NCBI GenBank assembly: GCA_018402485.1
Contig: JAGYIY010000001.1
Coordinates: 1,210,001-1,274,000 of the forward strand
DNA length: 64,000 nt
Direction: 5' to 3'
From: Roseivirga sp.
GTDB lineage: Bacteria; Bacteroidota; Bacteroidia; Cytophagales; Cyclobacteriaceae
Part shown: one piece after another, positions 18,774-28,321 of the stretch
Layout: each line of letters begins with the position of its first letter
Numbering within the stretch: the stretch's first letter is position 1
Translations under genes and position numbers: made by a program
Notes under the pieces: model-generated
What the model was told of the DNA's origin: nothing
What the model saw: only the letters and a program-made list of their open reading frames with translations
The model's database searches: none

Positions 18774-20399
18774 CTATTTTTCAAAAATCTCCATAATAGG
18801 TTGGCCTGTGGCTGCATTTGGCAAACGAATATCTAACATCATGCTAAGGGTAGGTGCTATGTCAGTAATGTTGATTTTTCTGACAGTGGAACCTGGTTGG
18901 ACACCCCAACCATAAAACATAATGGGAATATGTGTATCGTATGTCCATGGGCTCCCATGGCCTGTTCCTTTACCACCATAGCCCTGCCAACCTGGTTGCA
19001 TTACGAGTTTAACATCACCGCTCTCTTTAGGGTGATACGCCATTTGGATAAGTGAAGGGATATGCTGATCGTAAGATTGGCGTAGCAAATCGGTGCCAGT
19101 AAGTGCATAATGAACGCCCGGATATTGCATGGCTTTTTGTGCCACAAACAATTGAATGTCATAAAGATCAATTCCTTGTGCTTCCACAACATCATGATTT
19201 AGAAAAAGATCTAATCCACTCGATACTTCAAACCATTCAGCATCTCCAAACCTGGCCTTGGTTGCCGACTCAATGTATTGGCCAAAAGCCTTCGAGTCGA
19301 GGTTATCAATGCGGAAGGCCTCGTTCTTCATTCGAATAGAATTTTCTGCAACGCCATGGTCTGAAGATAAGAACACAAGGTAATTGCCCTTGCCAATTTT
19401 TTGATCTAATGCATTAAACAAGCGACTGAGCTCAGCGTCTAATTTGATGTAGGTGTCTTGTACTTCCTTCGACTGAGGGCCAAAATTATGGCCAATATAG
19501 TCTGGGCTAGAGTAACTTATTGCGATAAAATCTGTGATGTTGTCTTCACCCATTTGTTCGGCTTCGATCGCACTCAATGCAAATTCCGTGATCAGGGAGT
19601 TGCCAAAAGGTGTATTCGGTAGCATGCCAAGATTGCCATTCGTTTTACGTAGTTCTGACAAATTATAGGGCAGTGTAGGGGTATCTTTCCCTCTGAATCC
19701 TCTTTCGTAGGGGGAGTCATCGTCTCCACTTTCTTTGTATAGCGAAAGGTCTTTGGATGGAGACCAGCTACCATTTAGATATTGATTAGGCCATTGCCTT
19801 GCATTAAAATTTTTGACCCACTCAGGTAATTCTGACATGTAGTAGGTGGAGGTCATCATATTTCCGGTGGCTGAATCATACCAATAAGAACCATCAGATA
19901 AATGTCCTCCAGGTAAGGCAGCTCCTCTGTCTTTGATCGACATGGCAATTACCTTGGCTTGTTTCTGTGTAGCCCATTTGATTTCATCTGTGATGGTAGA
20001 ACTGTACAAATTAGCGGGAGAAATAAGGCCATTTCTGATAGATCCGCCAACAGCTTGAACGGTACTGTCTTCCGCACAATAAAGAGATTTACCCATGCCT
20101 CGGTTGTACCAACTGTTACTAACAATGCCGTGATGAGCAGGGGTAGTACCCGTATAAATAGATGCATGCCCCGGGCCTGTATTGGTCATGGAGTAGTTGT
20201 AATGTGCGTTTTTTGCCACAAAACCTTCTACCATCAACCTTCTCAACCCGTCTTCTAAAAAGTGATTTTCAAATCGCCAGAGGTATTCTTGTTTCAATTG
20301 ATCTACAACAATGCCCACAACCATTTTTGGTTTTTCGTTTTGGGCAAAAATGATTCCACTCAATAGAGTGAATGCGAGCAAGAAGAATGCTTTTTTCAT
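18774..20399 (-). CDS. PafA-like alkaline phosphatase superfamily enzyme, secreted
   Basis: Phosphomonoesterase or diesterase of the alkaline phosphatase superfamily, exported. A signal peptide (MKKAFFLLAFTLLSGIIFAQ) is followed by metal-site Asp in GIVVDQLKQEY (about 29-39), the nucleophile region MTNTGPGHAS at 71-80, a second metal set SSDHGVAEN, and the distal His in KGTGHGSPW and DTHIPIM. This order fits PafA of Bacteroidota. The start is the ATG at 20399, not an earlier in-frame start at 20420 that would overlap the upstream gene and spoil the signal peptide. Relatives include nucleotide pyrophosphatases, so the substrate is uncertain. Confidence 0.9.
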   Translation of the reverse strand: MKKAFFLLAFTLLSGIIFAQNEKPKMVVGIVVDQLKQEYLWRFENHFLEDGLRRLMVEGFVAKNAHYNYSMTNTGPGHASIYTGTTPAHHGIVSNSWYNRGMGKSLYCAEDSTVQAVGGSIRNGLISPANLYSSTITDEIKWATQKQAKVIAMSIKDRGAALPGGHLSDGSYWYDSATGNMMTSTYYMSELPEWVKNFNARQWPNQYLNGSWSPSKDLSLYKESGDDDSPYERGFRGKDTPTLPYNLSELRKTNGNLGMLPNTPFGNSLITEFALSAIEAEQMGEDNITDFIAISYSSPDYIGHNFGPQSKEVQDTYIKLDAELSRLFNALDQKIGKGNYLVFLSSDHGVAENSIRMKNEAFRIDNLDSKAFGQYIESATKARFGDAEWFEVSSGLDLFLNHDVVEAQGIDLYDIQLFVAQKAMQYPGVHYALTGTDLLRQSYDQHIPSLIQMAYHPKESGDVKLVMQPGWQGYGGKGTGHGSPWTYDTHIPIMFYGWGVQPGSTVRKINITDIAPTLSMMLDIRLPNAATGQPIMEIFEK

Positions 20400-20404
20400 G
20401 AGTC

Positions 20405-23065
20405 TTAATTTGAACTGCAAGCTATTTTAAAATAATCATCTTTGCGTAAGCTTTGTGTAAAGAGTTTATTACCATTTTTATCATAGTATATCACGATATA
20501 GATTTCAGCCTCTTTTATAAATTTGGAAGCGAAATAAATGGGGTCTTCATTTGTACCAAGGTGAATGATTTCCGAGTATGTTGGTGCTAAAATTTTTCCT
20601 TTGGCCGTGGTATAAATCCCCGAACCTTCTTCTGTTGTAAATTGCAAGCGGTCCACTGCGTTGTGCGTTGGTAAAATGTGATAATTGATTATGCGGTCAA
20701 TTAAAACCTCTTCGGTGTAAATATGCTCTAAGAGCCATTCCTTCTCAATTCTGACCAGCGCCAGAGAGTCGTTAAAATATTTCACTTCATCGAACTCAAA
20801 AGCAGTTAATTGCTCATTTTCTTTAGAAATGATTCCCTGATAACCACCTTCTGTAGCAATCAACAAACTGTCGTTATACGGCCGGATGAGTTTTTCATAC
20901 TCAGGCTTTATGATAATGTTTAATGCAGGTTGAATGACTCCAAGTTTGCCTTTATCTGCTATACTGACATACCCATTTTCATTTGAACCAATACCATCGT
21001 AAATATAATTCAGAAGAAATTGTCCTGTACTATCGGTTAAAGCAGCATTTCTTTTTTGCAGCCGGAGCATGTTAGGGCCCAAGGCAGCCACATTTTGGAT
21101 GGTGCCATTGACAATTTCTCGCCCAAAGACATTGTAAACTTTTCTTTGTTTCTGGCTATTGGTTAGCATGAAAAAGTCATTTTCAGCAGCTGCGCCTGTT
21201 TTAATATTGATTTGTGGAATAAGCAGTTGAGGTTCCCAGTCGTTGGGTACACTAATTTCTCTCCCATTTCTGAATATCGCTGTTTGAGATTCATCTTCAA
21301 AAACCAATGCTAAATTTTCTCCTACCAACTGCAAAGAATCAATGGCGTATTGTACCGGTCGATTGCCTAATGGATGGTACAAAGACCAACCCTTCCTGGT
21401 TTTCAAACCCAGCCAGTGGGTGTTTTCCTGAACATCATCGAAAATAGAATCTTTGAGAAAGGGGAATCGATCGTGATAAATTTGAATGCCCTTATCAGAT
21501 GCTACCTGCCAGCCGTAAGGCTTTTCGTCAATGCGATGGTCATGGAATGGGATGATGATTTCAAAGTCAGTGGATAAAATGCCCTCTTGATCGTTTTTAA
21601 GTGCCCATATCCTTCCGTTGGGTAAATACTCTAGCTCTTGATAAGAGAAGTCCAAGGCAGGAGGGCTTTGTTGAAGTGAGTTCAATAAATTTTCCTGAGG
21701 TACAACAGCTATGCCTTCCGGTTTTTCTAGCAGAAAATAATGGAGAAGGGTGTCTATGCCAATAAATTCCGAAGGTAAATAGGCAAAACCATGAAGGGCC
21801 TGAAGACCAAAACGATCGTTCTCTTTTACCCTGATGAATGATTCAGTAAAAACAGTAATTTCTTGTTTGGGTTCATCGATAAAGATTTCACCGGATTTGT
21901 GAAGCAGTTGTTGTCCGGCTTCGTTCTCGGCAATAATAAAACCATACCCCGCATCTTTAAAAGATTGAAAACCACCTTCAGCGATGATGTGTCCATTTCG
22001 TGCAATTAATTGATTCTTACCATCTTTCTGCCCATAGAAAACATCGTTAAACAAGGGCTTGCACTTGCAGTCATTATCGATTTGCATGAAGCCTGTTTTT
22101 AACTGTATGGAACCTGCCGAGTTCATAAAAACCAGCTGATCATCGCGTAAAGCAGGAAGCCAATAACCTTTTTCTTGCTGCATGGCACGCGATAATGAAT
22201 CACTTGCCGCCCAGGGGAAGCTTTTTACAAAATCTTGTGCACCATACCGGGTTTTGTAGATCGGATAAATACGCTTGACGATGGTGTCAAGAAATCGTTG
22301 ATCTGCATAGTTCCTTAAGAATGCTTTATAATCGCTTATTCGATTCCGTGCCGTTGTATAGCGGAAAAGCGCTTCAACAATCTCAGATCGGTAGGGGGTA
22401 CCCGGAAAATCTTCTAAAAAGGATAAGAAGGATGATAAACTTCCGTCTGCTGTTCGCTCTTCATAAATAAGCTTTTTGTACAAGTACTCAGCTTCTGAAA
22501 AATCTTCAGCCTCAGGATAATCTTCCATAAATGCCTTGTAAGCCTGCCAAGTGTGTTCAGCCTGTGCTTTTTCGTAGGCAATTCCGTCTCTGCGCTTAAT
22601 GGCTAAAGGCACCTGTCGTGCCTCTGAATGCGTTTCCAAAAATAAGTTATAGGCAGCAATGGTATGTATGACTTTGATTTCTTCGAAGCGGAGGCTATCA
22701 ATCTTGTTTCTAATTGCTGTTAATGGAGCTTTGGAAATGCCATACTCCCTTAAATCTTCCAGATCTTTTTCATCGGACACCCATTGGAGTTGCTGCAAAG
22801 CCTTGTTTACATACAGATAGGCAGTGTCGACATGATAATTCTTAAAAGCGGTATCGATATAAATTTCTGCATATAGGCCATAAGAGGCAGGGTTCAAGGT
22901 GTCCGTTTCGATAGATTTATCCAATAGCTCAACCGCCTTATCAATGTCACCTTTCTCATACAAACGGAAGGCACGCTTGGGGAATTCAATGCCATCAAGC
23001 CAAAGCAACACACTCAAAAGTGTAAGCCCAAGTTGGAAAGATTGGGAAAGGGTGAATTTTGGCAT
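20405..23065 (-). CDS. Large secreted WG/KWG-repeat-like protein
   Basis: About 886 aa with an N-terminal signal (MPKFTLSQSFQLGLTLLSVLLWLDG). Residues about 25-230 look like TPR-type helical pairs (LYEKGDIDKAVELLDKSIETD). From about 300 on there are many degenerate beta repeats in which an aromatic-Gly step recurs (NDRFGLQAL, KGKLGVIQP, GGYQGIISK, GSGIYTTAKG), as in WG-repeat proteins of Bacteroidota. Function unknown; probably protein binding in the periplasm or at the surface. The start at 23065 is chosen for its signal peptide. Its stop lies 5 bp from the phosphatase start, so they may be one operon. Confidence 0.8.
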   Translation of the reverse strand: MPKFTLSQSFQLGLTLLSVLLWLDGIEFPKRAFRLYEKGDIDKAVELLDKSIETDTLNPASYGLYAEIYIDTAFKNYHVDTAYLYVNKALQQLQWVSDEKDLEDLREYGISKAPLTAIRNKIDSLRFEEIKVIHTIAAYNLFLETHSEARQVPLAIKRRDGIAYEKAQAEHTWQAYKAFMEDYPEAEDFSEAEYLYKKLIYEERTADGSLSSFLSFLEDFPGTPYRSEIVEALFRYTTARNRISDYKAFLRNYADQRFLDTIVKRIYPIYKTRYGAQDFVKSFPWAASDSLSRAMQQEKGYWLPALRDDQLVFMNSAGSIQLKTGFMQIDNDCKCKPLFNDVFYGQKDGKNQLIARNGHIIAEGGFQSFKDAGYGFIIAENEAGQQLLHKSGEIFIDEPKQEITVFTESFIRVKENDRFGLQALHGFAYLPSEFIGIDTLLHYFLLEKPEGIAVVPQENLLNSLQQSPPALDFSYQELEYLPNGRIWALKNDQEGILSTDFEIIIPFHDHRIDEKPYGWQVASDKGIQIYHDRFPFLKDSIFDDVQENTHWLGLKTRKGWSLYHPLGNRPVQYAIDSLQLVGENLALVFEDESQTAIFRNGREISVPNDWEPQLLIPQINIKTGAAAENDFFMLTNSQKQRKVYNVFGREIVNGTIQNVAALGPNMLRLQKRNAALTDSTGQFLLNYIYDGIGSNENGYVSIADKGKLGVIQPALNIIIKPEYEKLIRPYNDSLLIATEGGYQGIISKENEQLTAFEFDEVKYFNDSLALVRIEKEWLLEHIYTEEVLIDRIINYHILPTHNAVDRLQFTTEEGSGIYTTAKGKILAPTYSEIIHLGTNEDPIYFASKFIKEAEIYIVIYYDKNGNKLFTQSLRKDDYFKIACSSN

Positions 23066-23211
23066 ATGCAAAAATAGTAAACAGAAAGGCATTCGACTTG
23101 CCTAAAAGCATTTATCTCTTACCAAGGATTGTGCCGTTTTCACCTATTTTTGTAAAAGACGATAAGATGTCAGAAATTCACTCGGCCATTTAGGCATAAT
23201 ACGATGTACTC

Positions 23212-23529
23212 ATGAGTATCAATCAACGCATTTCAGAGGTAATTCATGCTTTCGGTGATTCAGAAAGTGGTTTTGCAAAACGCATAGGGGTATCTTCTTC
23301 GGTTGTTTTTAACATTGTTAACCCCAAGGGTAGAATGAGTTATCCTAGTGGTGTCATGTTAGAGAAGCTCCTAGCTTTAGAAAAGGGTGGGAAAGTTATT
23401 GCCGCCGAATGGCTGATGCGAGGTAATGGTGAAATGTTTTCTAACCAAAAAGGATTTCAAAGTGCAGAAGAGGCGCTGCAATATTTGTCAGAGACCATTC
23501 AACAACTTAAGGGTGAACAGAGAAAATAA
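23212..23529 (+). CDS. Small helix-turn-helix regulator-like protein
   Basis: 105 aa. Residues about 5-60 resemble a Cro/CI-type HTH: SINQRISEVIHAFGDSESGFAKRIGVSSSVVFNIVN, with the recognition helix around SSSVVFNIV, then a stretch about placing MLEKLLAL and AAEWLMRGNGEMF. This is the common Bacteroidota CI-like form. The C-terminus (EALQYLSETIQQLKGEQRK) is a short coiled coil that may dimerise. Target unknown. A -7 element TATTTTTG sits at 23145-23152, leaving a leader of about 50 nt. Confidence 0.8.
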   Translation: MSINQRISEVIHAFGDSESGFAKRIGVSSSVVFNIVNPKGRMSYPSGVMLEKLLALEKGGKVIAAEWLMRGNGEMFSNQKGFQSAEEALQYLSETIQQLKGEQRK

Positions 23530-23585
23530 CTTCGGCCGCTGGTAATAGATTACTTTCGTTTGTATTTTTGAGAAAAATTGAAGTG

Positions 23586-24086
23586 ATGAAAAAGATATAT
23601 TTATGCTTTGCGCTACTGGTAGTCTTTGCTGCCTGTAGCCCCAATGAAAAACAAGAAGTGCCTCCAGTTGTGGGGAAGTACGGTGCCGAAATAGCTGAGG
23701 ATGGTGCCGTAAGTGTAGATGAAATGCTTGCTCAGCTTAATGTATCAGATACGGTTCAGGTAAAAGTGAAGGGTGAAATTACAGCAACATGTGCCATGAA
23801 AGGCTGTTGGATGAATCTGGTATTGCCCAATGGGGAAGAAATGCGCGTTACTTTTAAAGATTACGAGTTCTTTGTGCCGAAAGAAGGCATGGAAGGTAAC
23901 ATGGCCTTAATTGAAGGACAATTGACTCGGACACTTACAGATATGGAAACCTTGAGGCATTATGCTGAAGATGCCGGTAAATCGGAAGAAGAAGTCATGG
24001 CCATTACAGAAGATAAGCAAGAACTTTCTTTTGTGGCGAATGGTGTAATCATTTACAAAACGCAAGAAGAGGCCGTATCGGAGTAG
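23586..24086 (+). CDS. DUF4920 lipoprotein
   Basis: 166 aa. A lipoprotein signal (MKKIYLCFALLVVFAACSPN) ends in the lipidated Cys17. The body matches the DUF4920 family: the paired-cysteine motif TCAMKGCWMNLVLP, then MRVTFKDYEFFVPKE and the closing FVANGVIIYK. The Cys-x4-Cys pair suggests metal or redox chemistry, but the function is unknown. The start at 23586 is preferred to an in-frame TTG at 23568, because that TTG is the end of a perfect TATTTTTG promoter element (23563-23570). Confidence 0.88.
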   Translation: MKKIYLCFALLVVFAACSPNEKQEVPPVVGKYGAEIAEDGAVSVDEMLAQLNVSDTVQVKVKGEITATCAMKGCWMNLVLPNGEEMRVTFKDYEFFVPKEGMEGNMALIEGQLTRTLTDMETLRHYAEDAGKSEEEVMAITEDKQELSFVANGVIIYKTQEEAVSE

Positions 24087-24213
24087 TTTGCCAAAACTGA
24101 ATTCATTTTTCGCTTGAGGAAGCGTATTGCAATGGGTAACTTTTTTTGTTAGCGTGCGCTACCCAAGCTATTATAAAAAATGAAGCGGTTATCTCTGTTA
24201 AGCTAAAAAATGT

Positions 24214-24241
24214 AAAAGCCCCGACAGCGTCGGGGCTTTTT
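24214..24241. terminator. Bidirectional Rho-independent terminator
   Basis: Perfect GC-rich stem AAAAGCCCCGAC / GTCGGGGCTTTT with an AGC loop, A-rich on the left and T-rich on the right. It lies 2 bp beyond the stop of the 50-aa minus-strand gene and about 130 bp after the DUF4920 gene. Confidence 0.9.
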
Positions 24242-24242
24242 G

Positions 24243-24395
24243 CTATTTACCTTTACGGTAATGGTTCACAAGAATATCTCTCACTGAAACGCGCTGGTGA
24301 TCGAGATTAGCGGAACCTTTTGGATTGACGTTGGCTGTCTTAACAGCTGAACGATCAAAACTAGACTTACATTTGGTACGGTTTATCAACGCCAT
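24243..24395 (-). CDS. Small basic 50-aa protein, conserved-looking, unnamed
   Basis: An ATG-to-TAG frame of 50 codons encoding a basic soluble protein: it opens MALINRTKCKSS, continues FDRSAVKTANVNPKGS and ends VNHYRKGK, with no hydrophobic segment. It is too short for usual ORF cut-offs but has a complete expression unit: a full-match promoter upstream (24433-24463), a leader of about 30 nt and a strong hairpin terminator directly downstream. Charge and size would suit an RNA- or ribosome-associated protein; that is inference and I cannot name the family. Confidence 0.75.
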   Translation of the reverse strand: MALINRTKCKSSFDRSAVKTANVNPKGSANLDHQRVSVRDILVNHYRKGK

Positions 24396-24432
24396 AAAAT
24401 TTTGAGATTTGCCTATTTTATTTTCCTTTGGG

Positions 24433-24463
24433 CAAAACTATGCAATCGTTTGCATTTTCCAAA
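24433..24463 (-). promoter_or_regulatory. Consensus promoter of the 50-aa protein gene
   Basis: Minus strand TTTG (24463-24460), exactly 19 bp, TAGTTTTG (24440-24433). This is a full match to the Bacteroidota -33/-7 consensus, the best in the window together with atpD. Confidence 0.8.
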
Positions 24464-24588
24464 AAGAAATTAAAAAAAAATATGTCAAAGGCTGCCCGAA
24501 GGTTGCAATAAACCAATCGGGTTTATAGAAAGTAATCGAAAAGATAGGAACGATCAAGTCGTTTGAATTGAGCGGCTGAGGTGATAAA

Positions 24589-24652
24589 GGGACGGTTTTT
24601 TTGAACAGGTTAAAAATATAGTCTAACTTTTACCTCAACTAAAAATCGTCCC
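24589..24652. repeat. Inverted repeat of unknown origin
   Basis: GGGACGGTTTTT at 24589-24600 is the near-perfect complement (one mismatch) of AAAAATCGTCCC at 24641-24652, with 40 bp between. No gene starts nearby. It could be a small mobile-element relic or a long-loop hairpin. Confidence 0.45.
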
Positions 24653-24719
24653 TGTACCGAAGTAGTTCGATGAAGATTGTTTTTGTCAAGAGCGTTATCA
24701 ACTTTACCTCGACCTGTAG

Positions 24720-24863
24720 ACCATTGAAAGAAGTGATGTTGCCGAATTTACTTGGCACTATGTATTTGGCTTTTGGCCGGATCAATTTGATCATATCGAC
24801 GATTTTGTAGAAGAAGTCCGTCGCCGAGTCAATTCTAAAGGTTTCTATGATGTAGATTTGTAA
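24720..24863 (+). pseudogene. C-terminal fragment of an unrecognised protein
   Basis: An open frame with no plausible start encodes about 47 residues of protein-like composition, including EFTWHYVFGFWPDQFDHIDD and EEVRRRVNSKGFYDV, then stops at 24861-24863. A TAG closes the frame just upstream. The aromatic-rich and then charged-helix texture looks like the end of a real protein, so I read it as a decayed gene end. Otherwise the 24396-25088 gap contains only AT-rich sequence and the inverted repeat. Confidence 0.35.
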
Positions 24864-25088
24864 TTATGACGCATGCGAATTACAGTCAAATTTTCAGTTG
24901 GGGGCAAAGCAATATCATTGTTGAGAGACCTTTTTCTATAGGGTAAAGAATGTAGGTAACACCAGCTGTTACCAATATTCCCTGATTACCATTTGATGCT
25001 GTTGAGAGACTTCTCAACTTCATTCCAATATAATAATCGTTTCTAAAAGGATTCATTCTTTTATTTGTAAATCATTAGAAGTAATACA

Positions 25089-26579
25089 ATGCATTTGATT
25101 TTAGTTCTGTATCTCTCCTTATTGGGTTCCATATCAAAGGCCGAGATACTTGGAAAAGTAGAATTAGCAGCCGTTGGGAACGAGATTTTACTCAGTAATT
25201 TTTCGAACCAAAGCATCCCTAACAAAAGCCCTTTCAACGTAACGACGAGTACAGAGTTGAAACCTTTTGATCGCTTGGAAATCAACATACAAACACTCAC
25301 TGAAAGTGAGAAAGATAAGGAGTTGCTTCTTTATGTTTCTAAGGATATGCTATCAGGGCTAAGTGCCCTGCCACTTGCAGACCAAGAGGTTGGAGATATT
25401 ACTGTATTGTATGAGCAGGGTGATTATTATGCCGTTCGCGAGTGTTTTTTTGATGTTTACAAATGGGTAGATGGGAATTGGAAAAATCTGTACACCTATG
25501 ATAACAAAGGGTATAATTGTGCTTCTCGATTCTTTTTCCGTCAAGGTAAACTTCATTCCATAGGTGGGAGAGGCTTTTGGGAAGCCCATTCAAACTTATT
25601 GATCTTTGATGAGCAATTGGGTTCATGGGACAGAGTGAATATTAAAGGTCAACCAAGTGATGTTTATTCTGAGTACACTGGAGTAACCGAGAAAAGTCTT
25701 TTTTACTTCTTTCCTGCGGATTATTATGGCAAACGATACGATTTGATTTATTGGTTGGATTTTAATTCTAACACTTGGCGTAAGTTTGATTTCTCTTCAC
25801 TTATCACTTTTCAGAAAAAGCCTCAGGTACCCTTTCATGCCGATATTTCGAACAAATCACTTTTCGATTCGAAGGATTACATGGTTTTACAGGTGTATGA
25901 GGCATCCACTAGTGGTGCAGGTCTTTTTCTGCTGGATATGCAAACCTTCTCATTTCGATGGCTTAAAAATCAAGCCGTGGAGTCTAAATGGAAAAAATAT
26001 AAATGGAAAATTATCCATAACAATAATATATTCTTAAGAAATTTTGCACAAGAGTTGCGGAGTATTGACCTTGACGAAATCTTTAACGAGGCAATCCCTC
26101 TCGAAAAACCCAAGGAACTTCCTTTAATAGCAGAAGAAGAAAAACCTACTCAATCGATCTGGAGGTGGTCTATTTTGGCCTTTTTTCTCGGTATTGGAGT
26201 AAATCAGCTTGTGCTGTATTTTCGACATAAAAATGATTCACATTCGTCTGTAAACCCTAAAAAAGAAGCACCCATCCATCAAGCGCAACATCAGAACATA
26301 GAAAGTCAGATCAACCGATTATTATCACAGCGTGGTAAATTATTGACAAAAGATGAGCTAGACACAATCCTTCAATTAAGAAACCAACAGAACTTAGATA
26401 GTCTCAAGGTATTACGAAGCAGGGCATTGAAAATTATTAACCAGCAGGCGCTCAAGGTGTATGGTCAAAATCTTGTCTCGAGAGAAAGAGACGAATACGA
26501 TAAACGCGTTATGTTGTACCGCATCAATGATCAGATAAAAACAAATGAGAAGTTTTTGATCTCTTCTGAAGTTGAGTAA
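25089..26579 (+). CDS. Membrane-anchored protein with propeller-like ectodomain
   Basis: 496 aa. A signal peptide (about 1-18) leads to an extracytoplasmic domain of about 335 residues that reads like a beta-propeller or kelch-type fold (repeats such as DVYKWVDGNWKNLYTYD, FDEQLGSWDRVNIKG and WLDFNSNTWRKFDF). A single membrane span follows at about 357-378 and then a cytoplasmic coiled or helical tail. The tail LTKDELDTILQL...RSRALKIIN resembles a conserved C-terminal module of Bacteroidota proteins in which an LDxIL helix precedes an RSRxIxxIN helix. Function unknown; sensing across the membrane would fit. Confidence 0.75.
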   Translation: MHLILVLYLSLLGSISKAEILGKVELAAVGNEILLSNFSNQSIPNKSPFNVTTSTELKPFDRLEINIQTLTESEKDKELLLYVSKDMLSGLSALPLADQEVGDITVLYEQGDYYAVRECFFDVYKWVDGNWKNLYTYDNKGYNCASRFFFRQGKLHSIGGRGFWEAHSNLLIFDEQLGSWDRVNIKGQPSDVYSEYTGVTEKSLFYFFPADYYGKRYDLIYWLDFNSNTWRKFDFSSLITFQKKPQVPFHADISNKSLFDSKDYMVLQVYEASTSGAGLFLLDMQTFSFRWLKNQAVESKWKKYKWKIIHNNNIFLRNFAQELRSIDLDEIFNEAIPLEKPKELPLIAEEEKPTQSIWRWSILAFFLGIGVNQLVLYFRHKNDSHSSVNPKKEAPIHQAQHQNIESQINRLLSQRGKLLTKDELDTILQLRNQQNLDSLKVLRSRALKIINQQALKVYGQNLVSRERDEYDKRVMLYRINDQIKTNEKFLISSEVE

Positions 26580-26688
26580 CCGCCCTTTATGAGTTTAGTC
26601 ATTTGGACAGTAATGGCCGTCAATTCTAGGTTATTCTATAATATACCTCTTAATTGAGACCAAAGGTTAAGTTAAAAAACCATTTAAA

Positions 26689-26805
26689 TTGAACCTTAAG
26701 AAGAAGCGAACAAGACGTGAATTTTCTCCGGCCTTTAAGGCTAAGGTGGCCATTGAAGCAATCAGATATCAGCATATGCTTGCTGAATTATCCAAGAAAT
26801 ATAGC
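26689..26805 (+). pseudogene. IS3-family transposase orfA, 5' fragment
   Basis: About 39 codons (TTG start) match the beginning of an IS3-family OrfA helix-turn-helix: KKRTRREFSPAFKAKVAIEA and then LAELSKKY. The frame runs straight into the tandem repeat at about 26803 (AGCAACTTTTTTTGAG), where homology stops. No orfB or intact terminal repeat is seen. The fragment marks the left border of the repeat array and is clearly non-functional. Confidence 0.8.
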
Positions 26806-28321
26806 AACTTTTTTTTGAGAATAAAGCTATTCTTCCATTGGAAGAATAAGGCCTTGAGCCAGCCTGCGGGAGGCTTCCCCGAAGGACACAAAAAAACCCA
26901 ACCAAGGTTTGAGTAGTCCAGTAGAGGGCAAGGCCTTACTTTTTAATGATATTTTTTAAGTGAGTGGTAGATGTTTTTAAGATAAGCTATTCTTCCATTG
27001 GAAGAATAAGGCCTTGAGCCAGCCTGCCCAGGACACAAAAGGTTGGGTTTTGAAGTAGTCCGTAGGAGGGCAAGGCCGCGCTTTTCATATTTGTTTCATA
27101 TGCATTGGTTTATTAATGGGTTAGCAACTTTTTTGAGAATAAAGCTATTCTTCCATTGGAAGAATAAGGCCTTGGGCCAGCCTGCGGAGGCTTCCCTGAA
27201 GCCTGCGGACACAAAAACCCAACCAAAAGGTTGGGTTTTGAAGTAGTCCGTAGGAGGGCAAGGCCGCGCTTTTCCTATTTGTTTCCAACGCATTGGTTTA
27301 TTAATGGGTTAGCAACTTTTTTGAGAATAAAGCTATTCTTCCATTGGAAGAATAAGGCCTTGAGCCAGCCTGCGGGAGGCTTCCCGAAGGACACAAAAAC
27401 CCAACCAAAAGGTTGGGTTTGAAGTATCGTAGGAGGGCAAGCTATTTAGATGTTTTTAATGGTGAGATTTCTTAAGATTAAAGCTATTCTTCCATGGAAG
27501 AATAAGGCCTTGGGCCAGCCTGCGGAGGCTCCCGAAGGACACAAAAAACCCAACCAAAAGGTTGGGTTTTGAAGTAGTCCGTAGGAGGGCAAGGCCGTGC
27601 TTTTCCTATTTGTTTCCAACGCATTGGTTTATTAATGGATGAGCAACTTTTTTTTGAGAATAAAGCTATTCTTCCATTGGAAGAATAAGGCCTTGAGCCA
27701 GCCTGCGGGAGGCTTCCCCGAAGGACACAAAAAAACCCAACCAAAAAGGTTGGGTTTTGAAGTAGTCCGTAGGAGGGCAAGGCCGCGCTTTTCTTATTTG
27801 TTTCAAATGCATTGGTTTATTAATGGGTTAGCAACTTTTTTTTGAGAATAAAGCTATTCTTCCATTGGAAGAATAAGGCCTTGAGCCAGCCTGCGGGAGG
27901 CTTCCCCGAAGGACACAAAAAAACCCAACCAAAAAGGTTGGGTTTTGAAGTAGTCCGTAGGAGGGCAAGGCCGTGCTTTTCATATTTCCTTCCAATGCAT
28001 TGGTTTATTAATGGGTTAGCAACTTTTTTTTGAGAATAAAGCTATTCTTCCATTGGAAGAATAAGGCCTTGAGCCAGCCTGCGGGAGGCTTCCCCGAAGG
28101 ACACAAAAAAACCCAACCAAAAAGGTTGGGTTTTGAAGTAGTCCGTAGGAGGGCAAGGCCGTGCTTTACTTTTTTTTAATGTATATGTTTTTTAAGTGAG
28201 TGGTAGATGTTTCTTAAGAATAAAGCTATTCTTCCATTGGAAGAATAAGGCCTTGGGCCAGCCTGCGGGAGGCTTCCCCGAAGGACACAAAAAAACCCAA
28301 CCAAAAGGTTGGGTTTTGAAG
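26803..28321. repeat. Tandem array of nine about 150-188-bp units carrying the tRNA-Glu 3' end
   Basis: Nine copies of a unit can be aligned on the core GCTATTCTTCCATTGGAAG, which starts at 26826, 26986, 27144, 27332, 27483, 27665, 27853, 28041 and 28225. Spacings are 160, 158, 188, 151, 182, 188, 188 and 184 bp. Each unit holds a 21-bp palindrome (TATTCTTCCA-T-TGGAAGAATA), a GC-rich middle (GCCTGCGGGAGGCTTCC), a hairpin terminator (CCCAACC/GGTTGGG) and, in all but the first two, the tRNA-Glu 3' end sequence GAAGTAGTCCGTAGG. The copies near the tRNA are nearly identical; the left ones are eroded. The last unit abuts the intact tRNA-Glu gene. Confidence 0.92.
28288..28316 (-). terminator. Rho-independent terminator of the tRNA-Ser/tRNA-Glu unit
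   Basis: AAAACCCAACC / GGTTGGGTTTT with a short T/A loop, 6 bp beyond the 3' end of tRNA-Glu on the minus strand. The same hairpin is repeated in the units of the array. Confidence 0.8.

Noticed and set aside
26803-28200. Several 60-70-aa frames within the repeat array (such as one reading RIKLFFHWKNKALSQPAGGF)
   Set aside because: They are the repeat unit read in a chance open frame; they recur in each copy, share frameshifts and run through the terminator hairpin and tRNA 3' end. Not coding.
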